Positions 48,145 through 59,561 of a DNA stretch of 64,000 bases are shown here, piece after piece. A program made the translations under genes and the position numbers. Position 1 is the first letter of the stretch, and each line of letters starts with the position of its first letter. Source of the DNA: Gautieria morchelliformis (taxonomy: Eukaryota > Basidiomycota > Agaricomycetes > Gomphales > Gomphaceae); contig WHVA01000435.1 of the NCBI GenBank assembly GCA_015179125.1, positions 33,383-97,382 of the forward strand. The letters run 5' to 3'. The notes under the pieces are model-generated. The model searched no databases. It was not told where the DNA came from and saw nothing but the letters and a program-made list of their open reading frames with translations.

Positions 48145-50529
48145 ATGGTATGTCCTATCCTGACACGTCCACAACGCGTTATCTGACGTGTAATTAAGTT
48201 TTACTCTGAGGCCATTTTGTCTCGTCGCGGCCCTTTAGCCAAAGTTTGGCTGGCGGCGCACTGGGAGCGTAAGCTTTCAAAGACCCAGACGCTCCAAACC
48301 GATATCAGTCAATCGGTAGGGGCAATAATGGGTCAAGAGGTTGAAGTCATGGCACTTCGTCTTAGTGGGCAGTTGCTCTTGGGTGTTGTGCGAATATACA
48401 GTCGAAAGGCCAAGTACCTTTTGGACGATTGTAACGAGGCACTACTTAAGATCAAGATGGTGCGTCCACCCTGGAGACTGTTACCTGTGTCTTGTTCTTA
48501 CATGTTGTCTCTGGATGCTAGGCTTTCCGTCCTGGTATTGTTGACATGACTGAGGATCAACTAGCTGTCAACCGGAACGCCATCACTCTACAGGACGGTG
48601 GCCTTGATCTTGACCTCATGATGCCTGATTTCAATTTGTGAGTATTGGTGACTCCTACGTGATGTCGATTCTGAAGTATCATAATGAAGGGACCTAGAAT
48701 TCGAGGCCCAGCCTGCGGGACAACATATTGCACGGCAAGCTGACATTACTCTTGCTACTGCTGATGACCTGCCCCTCGATCTGGATGATCCTGGTTATGG
48801 GTTCGACCTTGGTCCTCCTGATGGAATAGGCTCGCAGGATTACCTTGACCTTGGCCTTGACTTTGGCGAAGGTCCAAGTAGGACTCGCGATGATGATGAC
48901 AATCTATCCGTCGAATTTAATCGTGATGCACCAGACCCTCGTGATCCTCGTGTATCTCTTGACTCTGCATTGTTGGATCAGAGGGACAAAGACTTGGACG
49001 CTTTATCGACAAGGAGCAGACATGCTTCCGAGGCTGGCTTCGGTGGCGATAACTTTGATATGGACCTCGTCCCTGACGATATGGCCATGGATTTAGACCA
49101 TGGACTCAGCTTTGGGGATGAGCCACTCATGGACAAAGCGCAAAGCCCTGGAAAGGCGAAATCTTCGCGTGCTTGTATGTCGTCGTCTCATATGTGAAGA
49201 GGACTGGGATACTAAAGCTGCAATCCAGCATCTCCACTGACTGAGCTACCAGACACCCCTCCTCGAGAACTTACACCTCGGCCCGCCTCGACTACTGCGA
49301 GTGGACAATCACCTAAGCGGCCATCAGCAAAGAGGCCCAAGGATAAGAAACAGATCATTGATTCTGTCATTGAACTCAGAGATGGCCCTGGGATCAAACT
49401 GGGGCGTAATAGGAGCGATGGTTTAGGTAGTCAGGTCCAAAAGGATGTCAGTGACATCTTGACTGATGTAAGTTCGAATTATCGTGACAAGCGCCAGCGC
49501 GGCTGATGCGACGCACTTCGTAGCAACACTTTCTTCCTGCATCTCGTACTGTTATGCGTCTGCTCGAGATCCGCGCAGATCCTGTTGCGCATTTCATGCC
49601 GACGAAGCCAGGCCCGGGGGGTAGTCTCTTGTTCAACGCTGGACCTCCAGGCCTTGCGCCAGAACTCGCCCAAATGTTTATGAGGCCCATAACAAACCTG
49701 ACATTGTCAAAACGTCGTGGGGAGGATGCGAATGATCGGCCCAAGAAGAAAGCACGCGTGGACGGTAGCGTCAATGGGGATGTCAGCGAAGTTGAGGTAG
49801 CCCGAAGAGCAGCCAGTGTTGCCAGAAGCATTGGCCTGGGAAGTGATGTTGTGCCTGGTCTAGCTGGCGACATAGACTTCGGAGGAATTGAAGGAGGCAC
49901 AGGGATGGATGATTTTCAGATGGATATCGACCTTCACCCGGATGCTTCTGGAGAAATCGCGAGCGCTCAGGATAATCCGCCAACCTCAAAGGGTGGTGAT
50001 GACACTAGAGTCTCAACACCTGCCGCTGATCTTGCCGAGGACGTGGAGACGTATGCCGATGCTGATTGTCCAATTGCTTCCTTCGATGTCAGGCCCACCC
50101 AGAGCCAGTCTATTAGTCAAGGACAGCCGCAGGAAGATCAGAGTGATGGTGACGAACTTGATCAAACGAAGGGTTATAGCAGGAACACAGTGAATGCTTT
50201 ATCCATCATTCGCAAGGAGCTTGACTCCACGATGAACCCTGATGGAGGCGAAAAGGTGCTCAGCTTCGCTAATTTATCTGAAAAGGTAGACACGCGTCTC
50301 CATCAGTGAACGTATTGCTCAACTGTTTTCACAGGCATCGCGCCGCGCCGCTTCCTCGTTCTTTTTCGAATTACTCGTACTCGGGACCCGTGATTGCATT
50401 AAACTCTCCCAAGGTGGCCCGTTTGAGAATATTGAAATCAGAGCCAAAGACAAACTGTGGGAACACAAGATCCGACAAGGACGACAAGCGTCTGCCGCGC
50501 CGTCTCTGGCCTCTTCACTGGGATTGTGA
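48145..50529 (+). CDS. RAD21: Cohesin alpha-kleisin Rad21/Scc1
   Basis: Kleisin subunit closing the cohesin ring around sister chromatids. The first coding exon is just ATG (48145-48147), directly followed by GTATGT; the intron ends AAG at 48198 and the next exon reads [30 protein letters not shown], the conserved Rad21/Rec8 N-terminus binding Smc3. Then come [40 protein letters not shown], an acidic Asp/Leu-rich middle ([21 protein letters not shown]), and a long Ser/Asp central region expected to hold separase sites. The C-terminal winged helix is on the last exons: [53 protein letters not shown], ending SLASSLGL at 50529. The first intron contains ACGCGT. The vegetative paralogue Rec8 would look similar, but Rad21 fits better. 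Confidence 0.9.
48174..48179. promoter_or_regulatory. ACGCGT (MCB-type) element in RAD21 intron 1
   Basis: The hexamer lies 27 bp after the start codon, inside the intron that separates ATG from the rest of the gene. In yeasts this motif directs G1/S expression; its role here is inferred. Confidence 0.4.
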
Positions 50530-50920
50530 ACATTTGTATCTTGGATTCGAATCTTTGATTTATTTGTCTTGTTTTGAAAGATTGATGACTTGTACTGCGC
50601 CCGTCTGTACAGTCCATGTTCCACTAGTTTGCTGATAGTCCATTACTTGTTGTCTCTCTTGACTCCGGCCTGTCACTAGTACTGATCCAGCTCCCAATGT
50701 CACGTCTTTACTACGCATGGATTGACTTGCTTGATTTAGTCACATACCTATCGAAGTACTGTAGGATCACTCGCTGCTGTACCGTATTGAGCTATTGAAC
50801 TTCCTTACGTGACCACTCTCGGTGTTAACTCTTCCATTTTCAACTGTACGAGTCGGTTACGTAACTACTTGTTTCTAACAGCCAAGTCCGCAACCAATTA
50901 TATTACAAGCAAGTGCATGA

Positions 50921-52456
50921 TCACGAATTGTCGTCAAACGCTCCCTCAAACAGAAAGTTGGCTGCTAATTCCTCGTTCTTATCACAAGCAAAATAAGCTT
51001 CAATGACCGCTTGGCGAGTGAAGCCTAGTGCTTCCAACTAAACATGCCCCACGGTCAGCAATGGTAAATCATAGGCTCAATAATCAACTCACTCTTTCGA
51101 TCGCAGCCATCTCTTCGGGAGTGACACTAACTCTCTGGGCACCAGGCGGAAGGGGACCCTCTCCATCCTGATCATCCAAATCACCGAGACCTTCGTTTAA
51201 CAAGTTGAACAACGCATCTGGATTAGCCGCGAGAGCCTGCGCCAATTGTGGGTTATTCTGCGCCAGCTGTTGAATCACGGGCTGGAGGAGATTGGGATTC
51301 TGGGCAACAAGTTCGCGGACGGCATTAAATCGAGGATCGGCACGGAGGCTTTCAAGTCCTCCCCCTGCGCCCGCGCCACCACCTGGAGCACGTACGCCTG
51401 CAAGTGGATTGCCAGCGGCTCCATCACCCGTACCAGCGGATTGTTGCTGTTGAGCGAGCTGAGTGATGAAAATTAGTAATTGATCGGAATGAGTGAAAGT
51501 CCATGTACTTGAAATAGATTTTGGGGACCTGAAGGTGCCACCGATTGTGGCTGCTGCTGCAGAGATGGTTGAGGTTGTGGTACAGGATTAGCCGCTGTTG
51601 GAGCCTCAGGTGCTGGCTGAGCAGCGGGCGCGGGATCTGGGGCTGGAGCAACACTGCCTCCCACACCTGACGACTCAGCCAAGAGGTGCTCCGGGATGCC
51701 CTGAGTGAAAAACGTTAGTCATTCCACCGGCATTTTTTGTAAGAGATAGAGACCAACATTCAGGAGATATTCTACCGCGCGATCCGGATTATTGTAGCTA
51801 GCCTTCAGCGCTCTCAGAATCTGGTCCCGAGGGTACCCCATCTCTTCCATATTAGCGATGGTAGACTGCAGAACGTCTCCAGACAAGAATGAAGCGCCAA
51901 GAGAAGGGAGGGCTGATGCTGAAGGAGCTGATGTAGTATCGGCTGCGGCAGCGGGGGGAGAGGGCGCAGAGATTGGGTCGGGTTGTGAGGGCTGCACAGC
52001 CACAGGGGCTGCAGGCGTCGCAGATGCTATATTTGAAGTGGTCGCAGCGGAAGATGAGGCTGCACTAGGCTTCGGCTATATTTGCCTACATGTTAAAATA
52101 TAACCTTCTGCGATAACTTCAATGCGTACTTTCGACACCATGAGTACTAGGAAGTCCTTTTCCTTTATCTCGCAAGAAGCAACAGATTTACCGTCTGGTA
52201 GCACTTTGCCTGCAATCGGGGCAAGCCTTTACAAAGCAGTTGGAGCTGTTGTAAAAACGACTAACCGGAATATATAAGTTTCTGGCTCTCGACGGAATGT
52301 CCCTGGCTTTCCGCAATCTTGGACTTGAGATCCAATACCGTGTCTGATCCATCCGCCTCAATCTGAAAGGCTCAGCATAAGGTCAAGGTCAGCATCCATA
52401 AAATGCTGACTGACTTGGAAAAGTTTTTGCTGGAGTGTTTTAATTGTGATTTTCAT
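50921..52456 (-). CDS. RAD23: Rad23 ubiquitin receptor / nucleotide-excision-repair factor
   Basis: Shuttles ubiquitylated proteins to the proteasome and stabilises the XPC/Rad4 damage sensor. The ATG at 52456 starts [14 protein letters not shown]; the next exons complete a ubiquitin-like domain ([34 protein letters not shown]). A Pro/Ala/Ser linker leads to UBA1 ([38 protein letters not shown]). A Gln/Pro/Ala linker follows, then the XPC-binding (STI1-like) segment [17 protein letters not shown] within [14 protein letters not shown], and UBA2 ([40 protein letters not shown]) ending at 50921. Domain order UBL-UBA-XPCB-UBA is complete. About eight introns. It diverges from the LRR-protein gene across 325 bp. 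Confidence 0.93.
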
Positions 52457-52781
52457 GAAGGGCAAGATCTGTGAGTAAGGACCCAGTAGGTTAGTTGACG
52501 GTTGAGATGCTATCGTGAGCACCACAGCAGACTAAGTGCTGTAGTGGCGTGCGTGGAGTGAGGGTGACGCACGCGCTAGGGTTTCAAACTCCGGCGCCTG
52601 GGTGAAGAGCGAAACCACGACATTAGGCTCCTGCTAATAAGCTTACACGACCTACGTCGCATGTACGTGCCCAAAATATAATGTGGTCGCCAATATATTC
52701 ACAATTATTAGTAATACTACCTGCTTGACGTTGAAACTTGAGGTGAACTTCCGGAGTCAGGTCTTGACCGAAGGTCCAGTC

Positions 52782-55004
52782 ATGGATAAAGAAAATGGGG
52801 ATGAGTATATCAGAAGAACAGCTACATTTGTCAGGACACATGAACAGCGTCTTGCGGATGCTGCCATAATCTCAAGGCGTCGTCCCCAAAGGCCTCCCAC
52901 GGGCTCAACCTCGGTTCTTGGTTGGATTGGGTTGGGAGCCACAGAACAACCCAAGAAGCCGTTAATCTTCACAGATGACCCACATCATCTATTCTACCTC
53001 CTCATGCGTTTTGAGGGGTTAGGGATAGATGTCGGCCCCCTTGACGTCCGTGTCCAGAACCCCACTCGTCCCACCAGCATGTCCTATTTGGCGATGCTTG
53101 CCATTAAGGATAAATCCGACGTTCTCTCCATCTCGTCGTTTCGCTCGACCATGTCTTCTGTTTCAATGTTCTCACTCGGCGGTGGCTGGTTCGGTCGTGC
53201 TGAGCCAGCCAGCTTGGACGCTGAATTGAAATACCTTTACAGTGCTTTCACAAAGTTGCCAGCACTTCGCATACGGCCATCTGGTGTCAAAGTCATTTCT
53301 GAGTTAGCAGAAGATCCTCCTACGGATAGCGGAATACCTATGGACGCGTTCAAAAATTTGCAGACTCTGGAGTGCCATGATATTGATCCCCGGACGCTCA
53401 TAGGGTGGGATCGGCTTAGCGAGGGGCTGAGGAGCTTGACGGTCAAACGGACGGGGTTGGAAGATGTCTCTGATCTCTTTGTCGACTCTGTCATCGACGA
53501 CCGCTTGAGACGAGAAGGTAACCCTAAAAGAGTTGCACGACCAAGACTCGTCCACCATTCACGGCAGTCGTCTTTCCAGCCCCCCCCTTCAGTACCTGAG
53601 GATTGGGAGCCAGAGAGCACCCATGTTGTTTCCCAGGATACACCACTGGAGCGACTCCTCTCTCCTTATGCGTGGTCCCTCTTGACGCACCTTTCATTGT
53701 CTGACAACAACCTAACTTTCCTTCCCTCTTTGCCTGCGCTTCCAAATTTATCTTCCCTGGATCTCTCGTCAAATCTTTTGATTTCTATCCCTACTAGCCT
53801 TGCGACACTCCCTAGTCTCAAGTCGCTCAACCTGTCCCATAATATGGTGGATTCTGTTCTGGGAATATATTCCCAGATTCCCTCCATAATCTCGCTCAAC
53901 ATTTCGTCAAACCGACTTGATTCGTTATGTGGACTTGAACGACTAAAGCACCTGTCCCGCATAGATCTCAGGGACAACAAGGTAGAAGACACCGACGAGA
54001 TAGGTCGATTGGCTGTTTTGTCGGGTGTGAAAGAGGTGTGGGTGACAGGGAACCCTTGTACGCAACGATATCAGGATTGGCGAGTGCGCTGTTTCGATTT
54101 GTTTGCTAAAGAGGGCCGTGTGGTCCTTTTGGACGGAAGTATGCCCGGTCTCATGGAAAGCAGGGCCATGGAATATTATGTGAATAAGACCAGCCATACC
54201 CATTCGCACGGTGACAATGGCAGGCCACTGTCAGATTGCCATTCGCCTTCAAACATTAATGTGAATGGAGATTCAACTCCTCCACCGGCTTCGCCACATA
54301 CTGCGGCGCTGCAACAGTCTCCCCGACCTTCGCCAGCGTTGTCTGCCGTTCATAGTGTTGCGTCCACCCCCGAGCTCCAGTCAAAGGCACGGCGGCGGAA
54401 GAATAAGCGGATTGTTGATCTCGACGACAAGGAGAGCGTGGACGACTTGCGTCGCGAGACTAATGGCTTTGTCAAGTCACACGGACGGCATAGTTCCGAC
54501 GTAGGGGTCTTGCGGCACCATGCTATAATCCCTCCTGGACAATCATTCACGAACATTTCAGTTGCACCACCACATGACTCGATCGGGTATGTCTCGTCAA
54601 ATGTGGCGGCGTCGCCAGCACCCCTTGATCCAACATCTAGCGTGACACCGGATGGTCTGCCATCCTTACGACAGTCGTCAATTTCTGAGTTGCCTGCTAC
54701 AGCCTCGCGCACACGCCAAGACGCGGGAACATCGCGAACAATAGCGTCAGCCAAGTCTAATAAACGACGTGTTCGCCTATCGCCCTCCATGTATGAGCCT
54801 GCCTCCGCATCTCATGGGTTCCCTGATAGAACCCTGGAGGTGGAGGGAAGTTCTAGGAGTTCAAGCGGAAAACCTTCTGTCTCGGAAGCAGAGAAATTTC
54901 GAAAGCAGATAGAGGCCCTCCGGAGTGAGGTGGGGGATAGCTGGCTGAAGGTATTGAGCCAGACACATCTTGGAAGTCCCGACGAAGCGGTAACTCGCCG
55001 CTAG
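52782..55004 (+). CDS. Leucine-rich-repeat protein (STK11IP-like)
   Basis: Large single-exon gene, notable among intron-rich neighbours. The ATG at 52782 gives MDKENGDEYIRRTATFVRTH; the frame is open further upstream only with non-ATG codons. The N-terminal third has DPHHLFYLLMRFEGLGIDVG and a WFGRAEPASLDAELKYLYS region. LRR units follow: LLTHLSLSDNNLTFLPSL, PNLSSLDLSSNLLISIPTS, SLKSLNLSHNMVDSVLGI, SIISLNISSNRLDSLCGL and LSRIDLRDNKVEDTDEIGRL, then a capping segment VWVTGNPCTQRYQDWRVRCF. The last 250 residues are Ser/Pro-rich and low complexity with a basic KARRRKNKRIVDLDD patch, ending in a short coiled-coil at 55004. The layout resembles fungal relatives of the LKB1-interacting protein STK11IP, but that link is an inference; no catalytic domain is seen. 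Confidence 0.82.
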   Translation: MDKENGDEYIRRTATFVRTHEQRLADAAIISRRRPQRPPTGSTSVLGWIGLGATEQPKKPLIFTDDPHHLFYLLMRFEGLGIDVGPLDVRVQNPTRPTSMSYLAMLAIKDKSDVLSISSFRSTMSSVSMFSLGGGWFGRAEPASLDAELKYLYSAFTKLPALRIRPSGVKVISELAEDPPTDSGIPMDAFKNLQTLECHDIDPRTLIGWDRLSEGLRSLTVKRTGLEDVSDLFVDSVIDDRLRREGNPKRVARPRLVHHSRQSSFQPPPSVPEDWEPESTHVVSQDTPLERLLSPYAWSLLTHLSLSDNNLTFLPSLPALPNLSSLDLSSNLLISIPTSLATLPSLKSLNLSHNMVDSVLGIYSQIPSIISLNISSNRLDSLCGLERLKHLSRIDLRDNKVEDTDEIGRLAVLSGVKEVWVTGNPCTQRYQDWRVRCFDLFAKEGRVVLLDGSMPGLMESRAMEYYVNKTSHTHSHGDNGRPLSDCHSPSNINVNGDSTPPPASPHTAALQQSPRPSPALSAVHSVASTPELQSKARRRKNKRIVDLDDKESVDDLRRETNGFVKSHGRHSSDVGVLRHHAIIPPGQSFTNISVAPPHDSIGYVSSNVAASPAPLDPTSSVTPDGLPSLRQSSISELPATASRTRQDAGTSRTIASAKSNKRRVRLSPSMYEPASASHGFPDRTLEVEGSSRSSSGKPSVSEAEKFRKQIEALRSEVGDSWLKVLSQTHLGSPDEAVTRR

Positions 55005-57125
55005 GTGCTCACTGGTTTGTACTTTCCTTCGGTGCCCGTTTCATCACGTATATGAACGGTTTTTTGCAGTAGCCTTTTGTCACTTCGTAGAGTTTTCTTG
55101 TTGTCCATGTCGTTCTTGCATCTTTTGGTTACTCGTGGACAAGTCGGTTTTGTATGTTTTGGAGTCATCTTTCTTATCCCACATGCTGTACTGCCTAATA
55201 TTTCTCCAATGCATTGCTTTCCATGCTGCTAATGATAATTGATTGACGTCGCAAAACCAACACCAATGATTCCGATGTAAGGTTCATCCGAAAAGTCATT
55301 GGATTCTTTGAACACACATTGGCCCCAGGGTGGCTGTTTCCTGAGCAATTGTGCCCTCGACTTTCCCTTTGCGCTGAGATCTCTGTCAGACGGAGAGTAT
55401 TTATGAAACAACCAACAACGCAAGAGATTACACAGGTAAGAGAAAATGGTTGTCCTGTATCAGAATATGTTGAACTGGGAGGGGGACCGATTTGAACTTT
55501 ACGAGGGTCACATTTGGTGCAGTCGGCAGGAACCCCGAGATCGACAGAGCGTGTATCGATCCTGAGCAGGATCGCTGAGTAGGGTGCCTAAGTCGAGCTG
55601 CCCATAGTAGGCGACATCGTTACCATACCTCTGAAGACCCAATACGAATGTGGCGCCCGATACTTGCTAGAACATTGGGTTTGTATAAAGGGAAGATAAC
55701 TACAGAGGGTATTTGATGCGTCCTGTGGTTGGACTATTGATACCGAGTACCTCTGAAAGGTATGTGAAGTTTGGCATGGGTAACAAGCCTGTGCCTTCCA
55801 GATGCCTCACTGCTGATGAGTATTTGACACGGCTTTCAGCTCTTTTTGCTATGCTATCACATAAGTAAAGTCGAAGCAAGCTTGAAGTGCAACCCCATAA
55901 GTATACCGGAAATGAAGCATTAAACGTGGGGTTGCCAGTGCCACTACTGGTGCATCGGAAGTTTGTCTCGAGGTGATACTATTAGTGATAAACTTGGAAG
56001 TGCTGGGGCGCCCCTGGGATTTGGTGACTCGACGGCATGGGTAACAGTCGACGATGAAACATTTAAAAGCACCGCGTGTATCGGACTGATTCGATATGTG
56101 GACCTGCTATTCGCGAGAGTAGAACAAAAGTCACCGCCATCCGGGTTGCAGGTTGGGCAGTTAGTATGGCTGACGTGAGAGTACGTGTGAATTAATGCAT
56201 ACGATGATCGAGTTCGAGGCAAAAAATGGATGTTCGCAAGAGGGAAAACTCATGTAAGTATCGTTTTATAGGAAGCTACAGGTTTCAGGAAGGACGAGTG
56301 CGAAGCCAGGGCTGGAGTAATGGAAACCTCACGAAAACAGGTCTCGAAACGTAAGTGAGAGCTTCCTATCGACTGGTCACTCTTGGTCCCGCGCCCCGGA
56401 TCACGTGATCACATAATCCCCAAGATCATCCGCTTGCTTCAAAATGCTCAACTCCCTCTTAACCTTCATTCGCAATCGCCGCGTTTTACGGGTTAGTAAT
56501 TATAGATCAAGTGCTCATGAACCTGTAAGAATGTAGCGTTATCTACACGTAATCAAAGGTATCCTTGTATAATCACTGGTTTGAGTATGTCGGTACAGGC
56601 CAATGTCTGAATACCCCAGACCGAACCAGAATCCGACCGAACCTCGGTACTTGGGCCAGTGGATCACATCGAGAATCCCCAACGAGGTCAGTCATCTAAA
56701 TATCTCTAAATATCTCTAAATTAGCCAGGCACTTATCACAGATCGGTCTTCGAACACCCCATAATAACATAACGTTGCTGCGAGCACATATACTATGCCC
56801 CAGCGAGATATGGACCAAAGTCAATAAAACCTTGATACTGGTCTTTGCTGCCACTTCTGTGAATCCGGGAGAAGGGTTATCAAAGAGAAGTTAGTAGTCA
56901 ATACAGCTGTATAGTTTTCAGAAATAATTTGAGCGAAGTGATTGAGCCAGCAGGATAGAAGCTGCGAGTGAGGCTTTGAACCAGCATGCCGGCCAAGAAT
57001 CGTCACAATTGTTTGTAAATTGTCACACTAAACCATAATATTCAAGAGGTCTGCCGAGGCGGCGGGGGTCTGTTTTTTTTTTCCCCAAGAAACGCAAGTT
57101 GCTCCATTGATCAATTAACTAGATG
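55005..57125. other. Long intergenic region, no supported gene
   Basis: About 2.1 kb without a recognisable gene. Open frames at 55229-55423, 55944-56222 and 56821-57006 have no domains. A short tandem array of AAATATCTCT units lies at about 56698-56720, and a poly-T tract near 57073-57082 borders the transposase remnant. Confidence 0.45.
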
Positions 57126-59561
57126 CTAAAGTAATGATGGGTCAATTAAAGCATGGATGTGTACTGATGTATCAGAATTAGAAGGAATGGGCAGATATGA
57201 AGGAGTGGCGGCTTGAGGTAGCAATAGAGGCTGCATCAGCTGTGAATCATTTGAAGGACCAGCAACTGGTGTTGCCTCCGTATTCATGTCTTGAATGGTC
57301 CGCTTGCGCCCCCAACGAGTCGTCTGGTAAAGACCAGCAAACCTGGGGTTCTCCGCTAAATGAGGGTGGCCCTGAAGGTGGGCTTTGATGTGAGCAGTGA
57401 GTTTGGCGATGGTACCCTTTTGATCAAGGGCAAGGGCGGCAGCAATATCAAGTAACTCATCTTTGCATTCACACAACCCCAAAGTGTCGAAGACTTTGAG
57501 GACGACGTTATGTGCCCGCTGGAGGTCACGAGTCCGATCCTCGAGTTCCTTTTGTTCGCGTTTACTGGTATCGGCGGCAAGCTTCCCAAGCCGAGTACGT
57601 TCCTGGTCCTCAAATTGTGCTTTAGCCTCAGGTGCAGTAAGCAGCCGTGCCTGTGTATTCAATGTGCACCGCTTGCCACTTTTAGACTTGTCATGGAGCT
57701 GCTGACGCAAGTCCTGTGCTTCCATAGCATGCAATGTACAGTGTGCTTCAGCTGCATGATGCTGGGCTTGAACCATTTCATGATGCACTCGCTCGGTGTC
57801 GAGGGCTTTGCACATGTTCTGATACATTGTTGTAAGGTCATTAACCTTGCGTTGAAGAGTCTCGTTCTCATTCTGGAGAGCACGCGAAGAGAGGCTGCCA
57901 TTCGAAGAGGAGGTGAGTGAGGAATTGGATCCAGAGCGAGATATAGTCAGGAATGGGCTGTGGGTGAGCCGGCCGACACGGCTCCGAGTGCTGTATCTAT
58001 GCGTAGGAGCCTGACTGACCGAGGTTTCATGGCTGTCCATACCCCTAATCGTTGGTGGTGTGACAGCGATCAAGGGTTCATGAAGGGGCCGTGACACATG
58101 TGTGCGACATATAGGAAGAGGGAATTTGGGAGCCAGGGAGCCATCCGATAAGTCAATCGGTGGTTGGTGGACTGGGGAGTGACCTGATGGGCCGTTCCTT
58201 TGATATCTATGAACTCCAGTACTGATGATGACTCCCAGTCCATGTCATCGGGATCAGTCAGGGTTGCACTGAATGGTGACGATGGCATAGCTTCAGGGTG
58301 GTCCATAGGTGCACCAATTTGAATTGAGGACACCTGACTTGGTCCGAAGTCAGCATCGGTAAATATATTTGGGTTGAATGGCCAGATCCCACAACGACGG
58401 AAAGCTGACTCGATAGGGCATGGTGTAAGATACTTCTCACGCACAAGCATATACTCGAACACAATGTTAGCACGTGTGACAGTATTGCGCGTGGCGGCAT
58501 GTTGTTGGCAGTGTTTGGCCCATCCGGTTTGCAGTGGTCTGAACACACCGACGTCAAGGGGCTGCAGTTTATGAGTGGTGTGTGGAGGTAATGAATAGAG
58601 AAGGACGTTATGGTCGTATGCGAGTGATTTCAGTGCTGGTGTCTCGTGAGAGGAATGGCCATCGGATATGAGAAGGATTGGGGAGCCGCTTGGGTTGTGC
58701 TTGACAGCATGAGGAATAAAGACCTTTTCAAACCACATAAGACTCAGGACATCATCTGTCCAGCCTGCATCTGATGTTGCAACACTGGATACAAAAAAAT
58801 TAATAATGTATAGATAGAAGACAGGCAAACTTACCATCCAACACCAGGAACGCTCCACCATTCACCAGTCTCACCTTTTGGCAAGACAAACCCAGGTGGA
58901 ACTGCATTACCATCGGCACGGCCTCCATTATGGTGACCAGAACAAGTGAGTCGGATTTTTGTGCGTAGCGATCCTGATCACCTTTCGAAAATATAAATTG
59001 TTGCTGGAGCCCTTTCCGACCTCCACCTAGCTGGATTCCCTTTTTGTCGAAATTGTAGATGTTCCCCACAGGGATCTTGTATGCATCAAGGACTTTCCCG
59101 AGGAGTGCGAAGTGTGCAGCTACAGTCGATGGGTTGAAAGCCTGGGCACGCTTTGGATCCAGACCACGGGACCTGGCCACTTCAATATCCTTCGCGTGGG
59201 CTTTGAGGAACCGCTGTATCCAACTGTCACTGGGGATTCGGCCTACCATATCATTTACCTTCTCCCGGAGCCCTGCACGAGAGAGTGGCATCGCCATATT
59301 AGCTTGATACTTGCACCACGCCATCAGGACGTTTTGTTGCTCCGGACTGAGGTGCTGCTGTTCAGAGTGTGCCAGCTTGTGAGGCTGCGATCCATGCAGT
59401 CGATTTCGCAGGGTTGAGTACGCAATGTTGCATTTTTGAGCAGCGCCATGCAAAGAGACCTGGATACCTGACCTCACCATCCCCAGGGCTTTTTGGATGC
59501 ACTCCTCCTTCTCCAAAGTCACCTGTTTAACAGGCGACTTCGGGCATTCCGCGACTGACAT
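57126..59561 (-). pseudogene. pogo/Tigger-type (DDE_1) transposase, frameshifted
   Basis: The ATG at 59561 starts MSVAECPKSPVKQVTLEKEE. A pipsqueak-type helix-turn-helix comes first (QVSLHGAAQKCNIAYSTLRN), then a CENP-B/Tc5-type DNA-binding domain (LSPEQQNVLMAWCKYQANM, IPSDSWIQRFLKAHAKDI). The DDE_1 catalytic core has IYNFDKKGIQLGGG (first Asp), LLISDGHSSHETPALKSLAY (second Asp) and HTTHKLQPLDVGVFRPLQ (third Asp). Near 58915-58920 the frame is lost: the conserved text jumps phase in the middle of the core. An intron (GTAAGT...CAG) then occurs near 58840-58795. A second phase change lies near 58070-58230 before a C-terminal region (58097-57126) with a long Glu/Gln/His-rich coiled coil. Terminal inverted repeats were not located. 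Probably inactive. Confidence 0.8.
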
